A stretch of 51,309 nucleotides of DNA from Candidatus Poribacteria bacterium (lineage in GTDB: Bacteria; Poribacteria; WGA-4E; WGA-3G), in the NCBI GenBank assembly GCA_022827185.1, contig JAJDTM010000052.1:1-51309 (forward strand), read 5' to 3'. The position numbers and the translations under genes are program-made. Of the stretch, positions 1-9,345 are shown piece by piece. The number at the start of each line of letters is the position of its first letter. Position 1 is the first letter of the stretch. The notes beneath the pieces were generated by a model, which did no database searches, was not told the origin of the DNA, and was given only the letters and a program-made list of their open reading frames with translations.

Positions 1-76
1 GCAGGAAACTGTTCCATGCAGTATCACTTATCATCACGGGGAGGTCTTCAAGGGGAGTTGTGTTTTCTGTTTTCAT
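1..76 (-). CDS. 5' end of an unidentified leftward gene (partial)
   Basis: On the minus strand an ATG at 74-76 opens a reading frame with no stop down to the window edge. It gives about 25 residues beginning MKTENTTPLEDLPVM. A plausible sigma-70 promoter lies just upstream on the same strand, which supports a real gene start. The promoter is so close that the leader would be very short. The fragment is too short to assign a family. Confidence 0.4.
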   Translation of the reverse strand, partial: MKTENTTPLEDLPVMISDTAWNSFL

Positions 77-83
77 AACACAT

Positions 84-112
84 ACTCTACCAAGACCTGC
101 AAAAAATGTCAA
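84..112 (-). promoter_or_regulatory. Candidate sigma-70 promoter for the leftward edge gene
   Basis: Read on the minus strand there is a perfect -35 box TTGACA (107-112), a 17-nt spacer and a -10-like TAGAGT (84-89). The start would fall only a few bases before the ATG at 76, so the transcript may be nearly leaderless. Seen by eye only. Confidence 0.4.
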
Positions 113-144
113 TAACTTTCACAATGTAAACACTACCTAAACAT

Positions 145-525
145 TTGGAGACACAAGAACTCCATACCCAAAAGGGAATTACTGTACTGGAACAGCTCTT
201 GGTAGCTCTCACGCTTGCAGAGGGACTGCCGGAAGAAACGGCACTACTGGGGAACTACCCGAATCCGTTTAACCCGGAGACATGGATGCCGTATCAATTG
301 GCGAAGCCAGCAGCGGTTAGCATTTCTATTCATTCTGTCGATGGAAAACTCATAAGAACATTGGAGTTAGGGCACTTGCCCACAGGCATATATCACAACA
401 AATCTCGCGCGGCATATTGGGATGGTCGAAACGAGTTCGGTGAGTCTGTGGCGAGTGGCGTTTATTTCTATACATTCATTGCTGGGGATTTCACAGCTAC
501 CCGTAAAATGTTCATCCGCAAATAA
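145..525 (+). pseudogene. Orphan C-terminal sorting-domain fragment
   Basis: This 126-codon frame contains essentially only the roughly 90-residue C-terminal module found on the secreted proteins of this window: a NYPNPFNPETW signature, then a beta-rich segment, AAYWDGRNEFGE and SGVYFYTF, ending in a basic tail. There is no ATG start. A TTG at 145 is the first possible start, and an in-frame TAA lies at 127-129. There is no signal peptide and no passenger domain, so a sorting signal here has nothing to sort. I read it as the remnant of a larger secreted protein whose 5' part was lost. A short functional protein cannot be excluded. Confidence 0.55.
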
Positions 526-706
526 TACCTTGAGGGACCAGAGGAGCCATTTCATTTCGGTTTTCGTGGGCTACAGTTTCTTAAGTTCGCAGTTAGGTGC
601 TTTGTCGGGTGTTGGCAACAATAATGAAACCGCTACGGAAAATTATCGAAAAATCGGACACACAGTGTCTTGGGGTATTTTATCAATGATGCGAGGTCAG
701 AAAAAA

Positions 707-3322
707 ATGAGAATTTTTATACTATTGTCAATTTTCTGTTTCATGTCTCCCGCATGGGGGCAAATTCAATTTAAAGACGTATCACAGCAGGCAGGGATTA
801 CACGAATCGGAGAAAGTTGGGGAAACGCTTGGGGCGATTTCGATGGGGACGGATACCTTGATTTATGGGCCACGAATCACCGACACAAGCCAAGTCTCTA
901 TCGCAACAATGGTGATGGGACGTTCACAGATATTATTGACGAGGTTTGGGACGCGAATCCCGATGCAGATACTCACGGCGCAGCATGGGCAGATTACGAT
1001 AACGATGGCGATCAGGACTTAATTGTGTTATCAGGCGGTGGCGGTGGTTTAAGTGGTGCACGCGCAAACCATAACAACCATTTCTATGTTAATGAAAACG
1101 GTATATTGGTAGAGCGCGCCGCCGAACTCGGTGTGGATTACCCACTTTTGAGAGGACGGACACCCCTCTGGTTGGATTCAAACCGTGACGGACGGCTTGA
1201 TATCCTGCTCGCGGGTGTTACCAGAACGGATGGTAGAGGGGGTTTAGTCACTTCTGCCTTGTTCGCGCAAACGATGAGCGGCTTTGAGAATATTAGCACG
1301 ACCACCGGAATATCTCTGCAGGAGAGCACTGCATTAGTCCAGTACGCCGACATAACCGCAGACGGGAATATGGATATCATCCTGAGTTATCACACATATC
1401 CGCTCGCTATATATGATACATCTCGAAGTCCCTTTAATGACCTATTCGGGACACTCAGTATCCCGAAGGGGTATTCTGTACATGATGCCGCAATCGCGGA
1501 TTTCAACGGAGATCTGCGACCTGATATCTTTCTGGCACGTGGACTCTACCAGTCTTACGCAGCACACGTACATCCCCAGAGATTAGAATTAAATCTGCGA
1601 GGCAATCCAGATGAGATTGGGGTGAGCTTCAAAACGGCAGACGATGTCTCTTTTCAAATTTACTCGGAATGGGGCCCACGGTTGACCTTGGTTAACATCG
1701 GAGCTGATGGACATTGGGTGAGGAAATTTGATAGTGGCGAATTTCGAGGTGTAACCCGAGAGCTTCGATCTGCGACCTTTGAAGTCACACTCTCGCCAGA
1801 TGATCCGAGAGTTGTAGGATTAAAACCCCGACCTGAAAACGCACAATATGGGGTTTACATAGGTTATCAACCGGAGACAAAAAAATGGACACTCATCACT
1901 CAGAGAAAACCTGTCATAGTTCTGATCGAAGCTGTACAACCTATCTCAGAACTGGAAACAATTAACTTTTCTTTGGGAGACCTGCGCGCGCAACCATCGT
2001 CTCAGCTCCTGATTAACCAAGGAAACGGGTTCCAGAATGCCGGAAATGTAGGAACTTTCAATAATTTTGAAGATGGGCGATGCGTTGCGGTAGGCGACTT
2101 TGATAACGATATGGATATAGACATCTATGTCGTCCGTTCGTGGTCAACGGCGAATGTTCCCAATCGTCTCTATACAAACCTTGGGGACGGTTTATTCCGT
2201 GAAAGCCTTGATACGGATGAAGTCTCCGCGAGTTTGAATGGCAGAGGACAGAGTGCCACTGTCGCAGATTACGATAGGGATGGTTATTTGGACATCTTTG
2301 TAACCAACGGGCGCGCCGAATATCCGTTTAGCGAGGGACCCGATCAACTGCTCCGAAATATCAGTAGTGGGAACAACTGGCTGCAAATTGATTTAGAGGG
2401 AACAGTTTCCAATCGCGACGGAATCGGGGCAAGGCTTTTCGCAACGACGCCTGACGGAAAAACCCAACTCCGAGAAAATGGAGGCGGTATCCATTGGGCA
2501 CAGCAGGACCAGAAACGCATCCATTTTGGGCTCGCTCAGAATGAAACAGTCACTGAGTTAACCATCCGCTGGCCAAGCGGCATCATTCAAAAGTTGACAG
2601 ATATACCCGTCAACCAAGTGTTGCATGTCGTTGAAGATGGGGTTCAAAATTTACTGCCCGGCGATGTTAATCGGGATGGACAGGTGGATATACTTGACTT
2701 CCTTCTTATCGTGATCCACTTCGGAGAAAATCCGCCTACAGACGTACGAGTTGATACCAACAAAGATGGGAAAGTAAATCTTGAAGATCTGGTCTGGATT
2801 ATCAAGGTTATTGAAGAAAATCAGAACATTGCTGGGGCACCAATTCAGAAAAATCAAACTGGACTAATGCCCAATGCTATATCAAATGAGACGATCGCCT
2901 TGTCAGATGCCGCTATCGCCTATCTCTGCGCTTTTTACCAAAAAATTGAAGAAATCCCAGCAGACGCTACACAAATAGCATTGGTAAAACGTTTCTTAAA
3001 GCAACTGTTGATGCCTGTTCATGGGCCATTGGAGACGAAACTCTATCCAAACTATCCGAATCCCTTTAATCCTGAGACTTGGATTCCGTACCAACTCGCG
3101 GAAGATGCTGAAATTACCATACACATTTACGACACATCGGGGAAAATTGTGCGGACGCTTTTCTCTGGACATCAAGTGTCGGGGTATTATCTTAATCGTG
3201 AGCAAGCAGCACATTGGGATGGCAAGAACGAATTCGGCGAACAGGTAGCGAGCGGGGTCTATATCTGTGAATTGACGACCCCGAGATTCAAACAGACGAA
3301 ACGACTCGTCGTTGTAAAGTAA
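707..3322 (+). CDS. Secreted FG-GAP/VCBS and ASPIC-UnbV repeat protein with dockerin and sorting domain
   Basis: An 871-residue predicted secreted protein. The frame is open from 422, but I chose ATG 707 because GAGGT (693-697) sits at good Shine-Dalgarno distance and the product then begins with a clear signal peptide (MRIFILLSIFCFMSPAWGQ). In order it shows FG-GAP/VCBS calcium-binding blades (DFDGDGYLDLW, DYDNDGDQDL, DFDNDMDIDI, DYDRDGYLDI), an ASPIC/UnbV-type domain (RENGGGIHWAQQDQ, then HFGL and TIRWPSG), a dockerin-like pair of EF-hand loops (GDVNRDGQVDILDF and DTNKDGKVNLEDL), and the C-terminal sorting domain (NYPNPFNPETWIPYQLA). Such propeller proteins are usually extracellular and involved in adhesion or glycan binding; the ligand is unknown. 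It lies 12 bp before the epimerase gene and may be co-transcribed with it. Confidence 0.85.
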   Translation: MRIFILLSIFCFMSPAWGQIQFKDVSQQAGITRIGESWGNAWGDFDGDGYLDLWATNHRHKPSLYRNNGDGTFTDIIDEVWDANPDADTHGAAWADYDNDGDQDLIVLSGGGGGLSGARANHNNHFYVNENGILVERAAELGVDYPLLRGRTPLWLDSNRDGRLDILLAGVTRTDGRGGLVTSALFAQTMSGFENISTTTGISLQESTALVQYADITADGNMDIILSYHTYPLAIYDTSRSPFNDLFGTLSIPKGYSVHDAAIADFNGDLRPDIFLARGLYQSYAAHVHPQRLELNLRGNPDEIGVSFKTADDVSFQIYSEWGPRLTLVNIGADGHWVRKFDSGEFRGVTRELRSATFEVTLSPDDPRVVGLKPRPENAQYGVYIGYQPETKKWTLITQRKPVIVLIEAVQPISELETINFSLGDLRAQPSSQLLINQGNGFQNAGNVGTFNNFEDGRCVAVGDFDNDMDIDIYVVRSWSTANVPNRLYTNLGDGLFRESLDTDEVSASLNGRGQSATVADYDRDGYLDIFVTNGRAEYPFSEGPDQLLRNISSGNNWLQIDLEGTVSNRDGIGARLFATTPDGKTQLRENGGGIHWAQQDQKRIHFGLAQNETVTELTIRWPSGIIQKLTDIPVNQVLHVVEDGVQNLLPGDVNRDGQVDILDFLLIVIHFGENPPTDVRVDTNKDGKVNLEDLVWIIKVIEENQNIAGAPIQKNQTGLMPNAISNETIALSDAAIAYLCAFYQKIEEIPADATQIALVKRFLKQLLMPVHGPLETKLYPNYPNPFNPETWIPYQLAEDAEITIHIYDTSGKIVRTLFSGHQVSGYYLNREQAAHWDGKNEFGEQVASGVYICELTTPRFKQTKRLVVVK

Positions 3323-3334
3323 AAAGGCAGGAAT

Positions 3335-4330
3335 ATGAAAAGAACCTCATTGGTTACTGGCGGCGCGGGCTTTATGGGCGCGCACGTAGTGAATGAACTT
3401 CTTCGCAATGATAACACGGAGGTTGTCGCACTTGACGACCTGAGCGGCGGGTTCCGAGAAAACCTCAATCCTGCTGCGACCTTTGTGGAGGGGAGCATCC
3501 TTGATGTTTCCCTGATAAATCAACTCTGTGAACAGTACCAATTCGACTATATCTATCATCTCGCCGCTTACGCAGCGGAAGGGCTCAGCCACTTCATCAA
3601 GCGATTTAACTACCAGAATAACCTCATCGGGAGTGTAAACCTCATCAGCGCGGCTGTAAACCACAACGTCAAAAGGTTTGTGTTCACTTCTTCTATCGCT
3701 GTTTACGGAGAGAACCAGTTACCGATGCATGAGGAACTCGTCCCAATACCGGAGGATTCTTACGGTATTGCGAAGTATGCTGTGGAACAGGAGCTCGCTG
3801 TCTCCAAACGGCTCTTCGGGTTGGATTATACTATTTTCCGTCCCCACAACGTCTATGGTGAACTCCAGAATATCAGCGACAAGTATCGAAACGTTATCGG
3901 CATCTTCATGAATAACATCATGCAGGATAAACCGCTGCGCATTTTTGGAGATGGAGAGCAGACACGCGCCTTCACACATATCGCAGATGTCGCGCCACAC
4001 ATCGCTCGTGCAGTAGACATACCGGAAGCGTCGGGTCAGATTTTTAACGTCGGTTCGGATGAACATGTCTCAGTGAACGCGTTAGCAGATTTAGTGATGA
4101 CGGCAATGGATAAGGAAGTATCTGTCATCAATGTACATGCAAGGGAAGAGGTCAAACACGCCTATTGTTCCCATGACAGATTTCAGCAGGTTTTCGGAAA
4201 AACATCGCAAGTTGCATTAGACGAGGGGCTTCATCGCATGGCTACATGGGCTAAATCGGTTGGACCACGTCCGGCTACCGAGTTTAGTGACATTGAAATC
4301 CGCAAAAATCTGCCTGAAGGTTGGAAATAA
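3335..4330 (+). CDS. NAD-dependent epimerase/dehydratase (UDP-sugar epimerase type)
   Basis: A 331-residue extended short-chain dehydrogenase of the nucleotide-sugar epimerase/dehydratase family. The N-terminal Rossmann motif TGGAGFMG is at residues 8-15, the acidic NAD ribose contact LDD at about 33-35, the catalytic serine in FTSSIAVYG (119-120), and YxxxK as Y143-GIA-K147. PHNVYGE and a FGDGEQTRAFTHI stretch fit UDP-glucose 4-epimerase or related GalE/WbpP-like enzymes. The sugar cannot be read from sequence. It likely supplies an activated sugar to the polysaccharide pathway downstream (flippase, sulfotransferases). The start is ATG after GGCAGGAAT. Confidence 0.9.
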   Translation: MKRTSLVTGGAGFMGAHVVNELLRNDNTEVVALDDLSGGFRENLNPAATFVEGSILDVSLINQLCEQYQFDYIYHLAAYAAEGLSHFIKRFNYQNNLIGSVNLISAAVNHNVKRFVFTSSIAVYGENQLPMHEELVPIPEDSYGIAKYAVEQELAVSKRLFGLDYTIFRPHNVYGELQNISDKYRNVIGIFMNNIMQDKPLRIFGDGEQTRAFTHIADVAPHIARAVDIPEASGQIFNVGSDEHVSVNALADLVMTAMDKEVSVINVHAREEVKHAYCSHDRFQQVFGKTSQVALDEGLHRMATWAKSVGPRPATEFSDIEIRKNLPEGWK

Positions 4331-4379
4331 ATAAACGGTTATCAGCGGTCGGCCGTCGGCATGCTTCGCAGTGAGAATA

Positions 4380-4403
4380 AAGAGGCAGCCACAAACGCCT
4401 CTT
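4380..4403. other. Small inverted repeat between epimerase and flippase genes
   Basis: AAGAGGC and GCCTCTT form a perfect 7-bp stem around a 10-nt loop, directly upstream of the flippase ribosome-binding site. There is no T-run after it on the plus strand, so it is not a classic terminator in that direction. It may be a weak terminator, an mRNA stability hairpin or chance. Confidence 0.35.
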
Positions 4404-4433
4404 CTACTGCAAACCAGTCGGTAAAGAGGAGTT

Positions 4434-5801
4434 ATGGCATCAAGAAATACGCAACTGCCACAAGGATCTACCGAAGGTTTCCGAAAACCGAAGGTTTCCG
4501 AAAACCATTATAAGACCTTTTGGGTAATGGTGATTACTTGTGCTGGAATGGCTTTGGGGCTTTTGGTGCGGGTACTATTGATTCCGAAACGGTTCGGTTT
4601 CACTACTACCGCTGATGAACTCATTACCGCATTAACAATTGTTCTGGTTGTTGATACGATTCTTCGAGAAGGTGCTAAATTTAGTCTTGTGCCGCTCTTT
4701 GTGACATGCGAACAGGAGATGACGCACACGCAATACCGACGTTTCACGAATAGTCTGCTCTTGTTTTTTATAAGTATCGGTTTCGGGATTTTCGTTCTAA
4801 TTGAACTTCTCGCACCGTGGATAGTGGGTGGATTGTTACGCAAATCTACCGTCAATGTCCAAAACGGGACAGCACTGTTGCGATTATTCGCACCACTGAT
4901 TATCTTTGGATGCGGTAGCACAGTACTCGGGGCGTTCCTGAACAGTCGGCAGCATTTTAAAACGGTTGCACTCCGTAACACACTACCTGCTGGTGTCGCA
5001 GCAATTGTGTTTCTGTTTCTATGGAACGCGCAAAATCTTGAAAACTGGGTCGCTATAGCCTATACAGCAGGTTTCGTCGCATATTTTGGATGGTTAGGCA
5101 TTGGGGCATATCGCTCTGGACATCGGTATGAGTATACGCGTATCTCGCTGGATACGCTGCGATCCTTGAAAAATACCATCACCTTACCGACGCTCGGTTT
5201 CGCAGTTCGACAGATCATGAACCGTCTGTTGGTTGAAATATATCTTGTCTCTCAACTCGGACAAGGAGCTATTACACTCTATAAATGTGCATTCCAGATT
5301 TTCTCGGCGTTACAAACTCTCATCGGTATCAGTATTGCTACAACAGGTTTGCCCGATATGGCAGCCAATGATGCAGTAAATGATAAACGGAAATTAGAAC
5401 AAACCGTCAACCGAAATACGCGAATCGCTATAATCATCGCGTTTCCGGTGACCTTGATCATGTTGATATTTCACGGAAAAATTAGTTGGTTGTTGTATGG
5501 ACGTGGCGACTTTGATAACGCATCAATTAAACTAATAGGACAACTCCTCTTTTGGCTCAGTACTGGCATGCTATTTTCCTGTCTGATACCTGTGTTGAAC
5601 GCAGGACTTTACGCACAAAAGGCGTACGGGTTTGTTTTCGCAAATATGGTGACGATGGCTGCTCTTAATTTTCTGATCGCTTACGGCTTGATCCAAACGT
5701 GGTGGATCCTCGGTGTCGCATTGTCTATATCAATCACCGCGCTCCTTGCTGTTGGAAACCTGACGTACCTCCTCCGAAGGACGCGAGTCTCTTGGCTTTA
5801 A
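4434..5801 (+). CDS. MurJ/MviN-like polysaccharide flippase
   Basis: A 455-residue polytopic inner-membrane protein with about 12-14 hydrophobic segments. Its arrangement fits the MurJ/MviN branch of the MOP exporter superfamily: an N-terminal ADELITALTIVLVVDTILRE stretch resembling the ADAF...LRRL/EGA region of MurJ, internal pseudo-repeats, and the motif LLYGRGDFD typical of MurJ (family: LF.RG.F). Members flip undecaprenyl-linked glycans across the membrane. Position inside a sulfotransferase/ligase cluster suggests a surface polysaccharide rather than peptidoglycan, but that is inference. GAGGAG just before ATG 4434 supports the start. The first 25 codons contain a 17-bp tandem duplication (see repeat entry). 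Confidence 0.8.
   Translation: MASRNTQLPQGSTEGFRKPKVSENHYKTFWVMVITCAGMALGLLVRVLLIPKRFGFTTTADELITALTIVLVVDTILREGAKFSLVPLFVTCEQEMTHTQYRRFTNSLLLFFISIGFGIFVLIELLAPWIVGGLLRKSTVNVQNGTALLRLFAPLIIFGCGSTVLGAFLNSRQHFKTVALRNTLPAGVAAIVFLFLWNAQNLENWVAIAYTAGFVAYFGWLGIGAYRSGHRYEYTRISLDTLRSLKNTITLPTLGFAVRQIMNRLLVEIYLVSQLGQGAITLYKCAFQIFSALQTLIGISIATTGLPDMAANDAVNDKRKLEQTVNRNTRIAIIIAFPVTLIMLIFHGKISWLLYGRGDFDNASIKLIGQLLFWLSTGMLFSCLIPVLNAGLYAQKAYGFVFANMVTMAALNFLIAYGLIQTWWILGVALSISITALLAVGNLTYLLRRTRVSWL
4470..4503 (+). repeat. Out-of-phase 17-bp tandem duplication in the flippase N-terminus
   Basis: The unit ACCGAAGGTTTCCGAAA occurs twice head to tail (4470-4486, 4487-4503). Because 17 is not a multiple of three, the two copies are read in different frames. 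The frame stays open, so the protein tolerates it in its cytoplasmic N-terminal tail, before the first membrane helix. It could be a slippage site. Confidence 0.8.
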
Positions 5802-5970
5802 AGGGTTTTTAAATAATCGCTTTTGCGCTGCCTTCCATTACAAGCAGTCTCTGGCAAACCGTAGGGCAGTCCTCGTGGATGCGAAAAAATAGTCCGTAAT
5901 GAAATGGAGGTGTTTTTGCTTGGGTGTTTCTTCAGATATACGGAAAGAAAATTAAAAATCACTAATCCAC

Positions 5971-5999
5971 CTAAACGAACCGCAAGGAACTTTAAAAAA
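5971..5999 (+). promoter_or_regulatory. Copy of the recurring pre-start leader motif
   Basis: CGAACCGCAAGGAAC followed by an A/T-rich run ending at ATG 6000. The same arrangement precedes ATGs at 42050, 42674 and 44324, and a degraded copy precedes 12106. AAGGA (5984-5988) can serve as ribosome-binding site. CCGCAAGG could also fold as a tiny GNRA-loop hairpin. Confidence 0.55.
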
Positions 6000-6944
6000 A
6001 TGAAAAATGTTGCGGATTACAATTATCTTATTGTAGGTGGCACTACGAAAGCCGCGACAACGTCGCTGTTTGCTTATCTGACTGACCACCCGGCTATTTG
6101 CGCTGCTACTTATAAGGAGACTCGGTTCTTTCTCAGCAGCGATTATCCGCTCCCCTCAAAATATCGATATAGAGGCGATGCCGAAGAGTATGCCGACCTC
6201 TTTCCTAACTGCGATGAAACGCAACTACGGATGGAGTCAACACCGGACTATTTATACTGTGAAAAGGCACGTGAGAGAATCGCAGCGTTTCTGCCACAAG
6301 CAAAGTTGGTCTTTAGTCTTCGTGAACCGATTTCAAGGTTGATTTCGTGGTATCGATTCGCAAAGCAGATTGGTAGATTACCAGAAATGATGAGTTTTGA
6401 TGCGTACGTTGAATTATTATTCGCTACCTTGGAACACAATGATGGGAAAGAAGAACAGCACTTGCAAACACTCTGGCAAGGGTGTTATACTCTCTATTTG
6501 GAACGCTATTTTAACCAATTCGGTCCCACACGCATCCACATACTCTTTTATGAAGAACTGGCAGCGCAACCAGCAACTGTTATGGCACAGTTATGCAACT
6601 TCGCTGGTATAGATGCCGATTTTTATCGTGATTATATCTTTGAGGTGACAAATCGCACCGAGAAGATGCGGAATTCCAAGTTGCATCGGAAATATAGGGA
6701 CTTCCGATTTCGGCTGCGACAGTGGACACACGATAAACCGATCATTCATAATCCACTGCGTACGATCAGACGGACAATCGAACCGATCTATCTCCGTTTG
6801 AATACACAGGCGAACGAGAAAATTCAGATATCAGAACAAACGCGATATCGTTTGATTGATTATTACCAACGCGATATTGAGAGTCTTGCCGAATTAATTG
6901 GGAAACCATTACCGTGGAAATCTCTACAAAAGTCCAACTCATGA
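6000..6944 (+). CDS. Sulfotransferase (PAPS-dependent, P-loop type)
   Basis: The frame is open from 5904, but ATG 6000 is preferred because the leader motif with AAGGA precedes it, giving 314 residues. The 5'-phosphosulfate-binding loop is GGTTKAATTSLFAYL near residues 12-26, followed by HPAIC and KETRFF as in heparan-sulfate-type sulfotransferases. The 3'-phosphate-binding segment is FSLREPISRLISWYRF. The family moves sulfate from PAPS onto sugar hydroxyl or amino groups, normally in the cytoplasm in bacteria. It is the first of four sulfotransferases in this cluster. Its TGA overlaps ATG 6941 of the next gene, suggesting translational coupling. Confidence 0.85.
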   Translation: MKNVADYNYLIVGGTTKAATTSLFAYLTDHPAICAATYKETRFFLSSDYPLPSKYRYRGDAEEYADLFPNCDETQLRMESTPDYLYCEKARERIAAFLPQAKLVFSLREPISRLISWYRFAKQIGRLPEMMSFDAYVELLFATLEHNDGKEEQHLQTLWQGCYTLYLERYFNQFGPTRIHILFYEELAAQPATVMAQLCNFAGIDADFYRDYIFEVTNRTEKMRNSKLHRKYRDFRFRLRQWTHDKPIIHNPLRTIRRTIEPIYLRLNTQANEKIQISEQTRYRLIDYYQRDIESLAELIGKPLPWKSLQKSNS

Positions 6945-7840
6945 TTGTTGGCGCGCAAAAATCAGGAACGTCTTCGCTGCTCCGGTACTTAGCACAGCAC
7001 CCGGATATACATACGCATGCCCAACCGGAGATGACGTTTTTTCTACAACAGCGTGAATACGCACGCGGATATGAGTGGGCTTTCGCCAAGTACTTTGCTG
7101 GAGAACAGGACCGCGCCAAAGTTGAGGATAAACAACTTATTGCTAAAAATGTGATGGTGATGCATTCGCCGGAAGTTTTGCAGCGAATTTATGAACACAA
7201 CCCTGAAGTGCACCTCGTAGTCCTACTACGTGAACCGGTCGCACGCGCCTACTCCGCCTATTGGTGGGCGCGTCGGAGGGGTTGGGAGAACATCAAAACC
7301 TACGAGGAGGCACTCGCTGCTGAGGAAGCACGCCTGAACGAAGACTGGTTTAAATGGCGACAGTGTGCCTATCAGTACAACAGTATCTATTATCCACATG
7401 TCAAAAATCTGATAACCCAGTTCGGTTCAGAGCGTGTGCATTGCATTCTAACTGACGATCTGAAAGACGATGCCGAAGCAGTTTGCCAACAACTTTTTCA
7501 TCATATCGGTGTTCGGACCGATTTTAAACCCGTCATCGGTGAAAGACATAACCAAGCCGTTATGCCGCGGTCCGAACGTTTCAACTATCTGTTTACGCAA
7601 TTCCTGGCATCTCACAACCCGTTGAGAAGAGCCATTCGGAAACTTATACCGAATGCCACCGCTTACAAATTGAGGAAAGCCGTCTTGGATTGGAACGACA
7701 AACCCCAGAAAAATATGGAATCGGTCCCACCACCGCTCAGTCCGGAGACACGTGAACGCCAAATAGCGTATTTTAAACCCTTTAACGCGCAATTAGCCGA
7801 GTTATTAAACAGAGACCTCTCCTCTTGGCATAGAATTTAG
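6914..7840 (+). CDS. Sulfotransferase (PAPS-dependent, P-loop type)
   Basis: A 308-residue protein if the GTG at 6914 is used. ATG 6941 is an alternative that overlaps the upstream stop as ATGA. Neither has a strong ribosome-binding site. The 5'-PSB loop is VGAQKSGTSSLLRYLAQHP at the very N-terminus, followed by KNVMVMHSPEVLQRI. The 3'-PB motif is VVLLREPVARAYSAYWWARR, very typical of heparan N-deacetylase/sulfotransferase-like bacterial enzymes. It is paralogous to the preceding gene but divergent, so the two probably sulfate different positions or sugars of the same polymer (inference). Confidence 0.88.
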   Translation: MEISTKVQLMIVGAQKSGTSSLLRYLAQHPDIHTHAQPEMTFFLQQREYARGYEWAFAKYFAGEQDRAKVEDKQLIAKNVMVMHSPEVLQRIYEHNPEVHLVVLLREPVARAYSAYWWARRRGWENIKTYEEALAAEEARLNEDWFKWRQCAYQYNSIYYPHVKNLITQFGSERVHCILTDDLKDDAEAVCQQLFHHIGVRTDFKPVIGERHNQAVMPRSERFNYLFTQFLASHNPLRRAIRKLIPNATAYKLRKAVLDWNDKPQKNMESVPPPLSPETRERQIAYFKPFNAQLAELLNRDLSSWHRI

Positions 7841-7935
7841 CAATCAGAGACTGCTGTCATCTAAACAACCTAACATATAGTGTGAAACCAGACAATTTCT
7901 GATTGCTAATTGCTGACTGCTGATAGCCATAAAAT

Positions 7936-9315
7936 ATGATTTATTTTCTAACAGGATACGTCGCTTTTGAAGAGTTTATACTGAAGTTTTTGCCGGTTAG
8001 TGATACGGTTTACTCCTATTTAAGGTTCGTCAGTGAAATTCTCATCTATGTTGCCTTTGGAAAACTCGTCATTCACAAACTCCATAGAGGGATCCCATTC
8101 GTTAAGACAGCAATTGATTTGCCAGTTATAGGGTTTTATACCGTTGTTCTGCTTTCAATAGTGGTAAACAATTCCCCATTGATGGGGAGTCTTTACAACG
8201 TTCGGCCAATGGCTCGATATATCGTACTCTTTTATCTCGTCGCGAACTCTACCCTCTCGGAAAGACGTATTACAACCCTGTTGCGCATAATCCTTGGGGT
8301 CGGTATTTTTCAAATTACCGTGGGAGTCATTCAATGGTTGGGTGGCCCAGACGCATTTGATTTTTTTCTCCCACGAGAGACAACGCTCACTATAGGCGGT
8401 TTTGGGAAAGAATACCGGTTACTCGAACTCGGCAGAGAAATCGGGAGTGTCTACGGGACTTTAGGCGACACCGTAATTTATGGGGTCTTTATGATTCTCG
8501 TTCTCGTTGTCTATCTATCTCGTATCCGACAATTGGAATATCTAAATCTACTCGGTGCAGCGATCCTATTTTTCTTTATCGCGCGTTCGTATTCGCGCGC
8601 TGCTACATTCTCCGCGCTACTTGCTGGCGGCGCGTGGTATTATTTCCATTATGGATGGAAAAAAACGCTCCAATTAGCAGGCGCGACTGTGTTAGTCTTT
8701 GGGCTTTTATTGGCAGTCGTAAACCCGTTCAATCTTGAATACATAAACCCCCGTAAGGCAAGGGTCGGGCTCGTCGGGAACGTGACAGGGGTATTTTCTG
8801 GATCCTATGTCCGTATTGCCCAAAAACAGAGGTTAGGTGCATTAATCGGGAATGTCCCAACAGTCCTCGTCAATAGACCTATTTTAGGCTATGGCGCAGA
8901 CCAGAACTCCGCAATTGCAGGACTCAATATGAGCCAACGTTCATTTCTATTGAAAGTACTGAGTAAAGAGGGATTTAAGGATGTGTATTGGGTAGCAATG
9001 CTCTGCTTTTATGGCGTATTGGGACTCGGTTTTTTTGCTATGATATTTTACAGGCTTTTTCGATACGCATTTAGTCTTTACCAACGCTCCGTCGCTACAT
9101 CATCTCTTATAGAACGGAATATTCTTATTTCTCGCTTGACACAGCGTATCTCCATCATCATGCTTTGTCTTGTCGCAATTACCGTATTCTTACTTTTCTT
9201 CAATCGAACCCTTGAATTTCGGGGCTACGGTTTCTACTTTTGGCTCTGTGCGGGGCTCCTGTTTGCCAGCGATAGAGCACTCCCGACGTATAGACCCCTG
9301 AAGATAACACTCTGA
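7936..9315 (+). CDS. O-antigen ligase/polymerase-like membrane protein
   Basis: A 459-residue polytopic membrane protein with about ten or more hydrophobic segments and a large soluble loop (about residues 270-340) between late helices. This is the layout of the Wzy/WaaL family (Wzy_C, O-antigen ligase). FFFIARSYSRAATFSALLAG matches the region preceding the periplasmic loop in these proteins, where arginines are important. Members polymerise undecaprenyl-linked repeat units or transfer them to an acceptor. Within this cluster it would be the polymerase or ligase of the sulfated polysaccharide. Similarity is structural rather than residue-specific, so polymerase versus ligase is open. Confidence 0.75.
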   Translation: MIYFLTGYVAFEEFILKFLPVSDTVYSYLRFVSEILIYVAFGKLVIHKLHRGIPFVKTAIDLPVIGFYTVVLLSIVVNNSPLMGSLYNVRPMARYIVLFYLVANSTLSERRITTLLRIILGVGIFQITVGVIQWLGGPDAFDFFLPRETTLTIGGFGKEYRLLELGREIGSVYGTLGDTVIYGVFMILVLVVYLSRIRQLEYLNLLGAAILFFFIARSYSRAATFSALLAGGAWYYFHYGWKKTLQLAGATVLVFGLLLAVVNPFNLEYINPRKARVGLVGNVTGVFSGSYVRIAQKQRLGALIGNVPTVLVNRPILGYGADQNSAIAGLNMSQRSFLLKVLSKEGFKDVYWVAMLCFYGVLGLGFFAMIFYRLFRYAFSLYQRSVATSSLIERNILISRLTQRISIIMLCLVAITVFLLFFNRTLEFRGYGFYFWLCAGLLFASDRALPTYRPLKITL

Positions 9316-9345
9316 AATTCTCCGTGCTGATAGGACGAACAGAAT

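Noticed and set aside
422..706. Upstream extension of the FG-GAP protein from 422.
   Set aside because: It overlaps the sorting-domain fragment in another frame. A ribosome site and signal peptide are found only at ATG 707.
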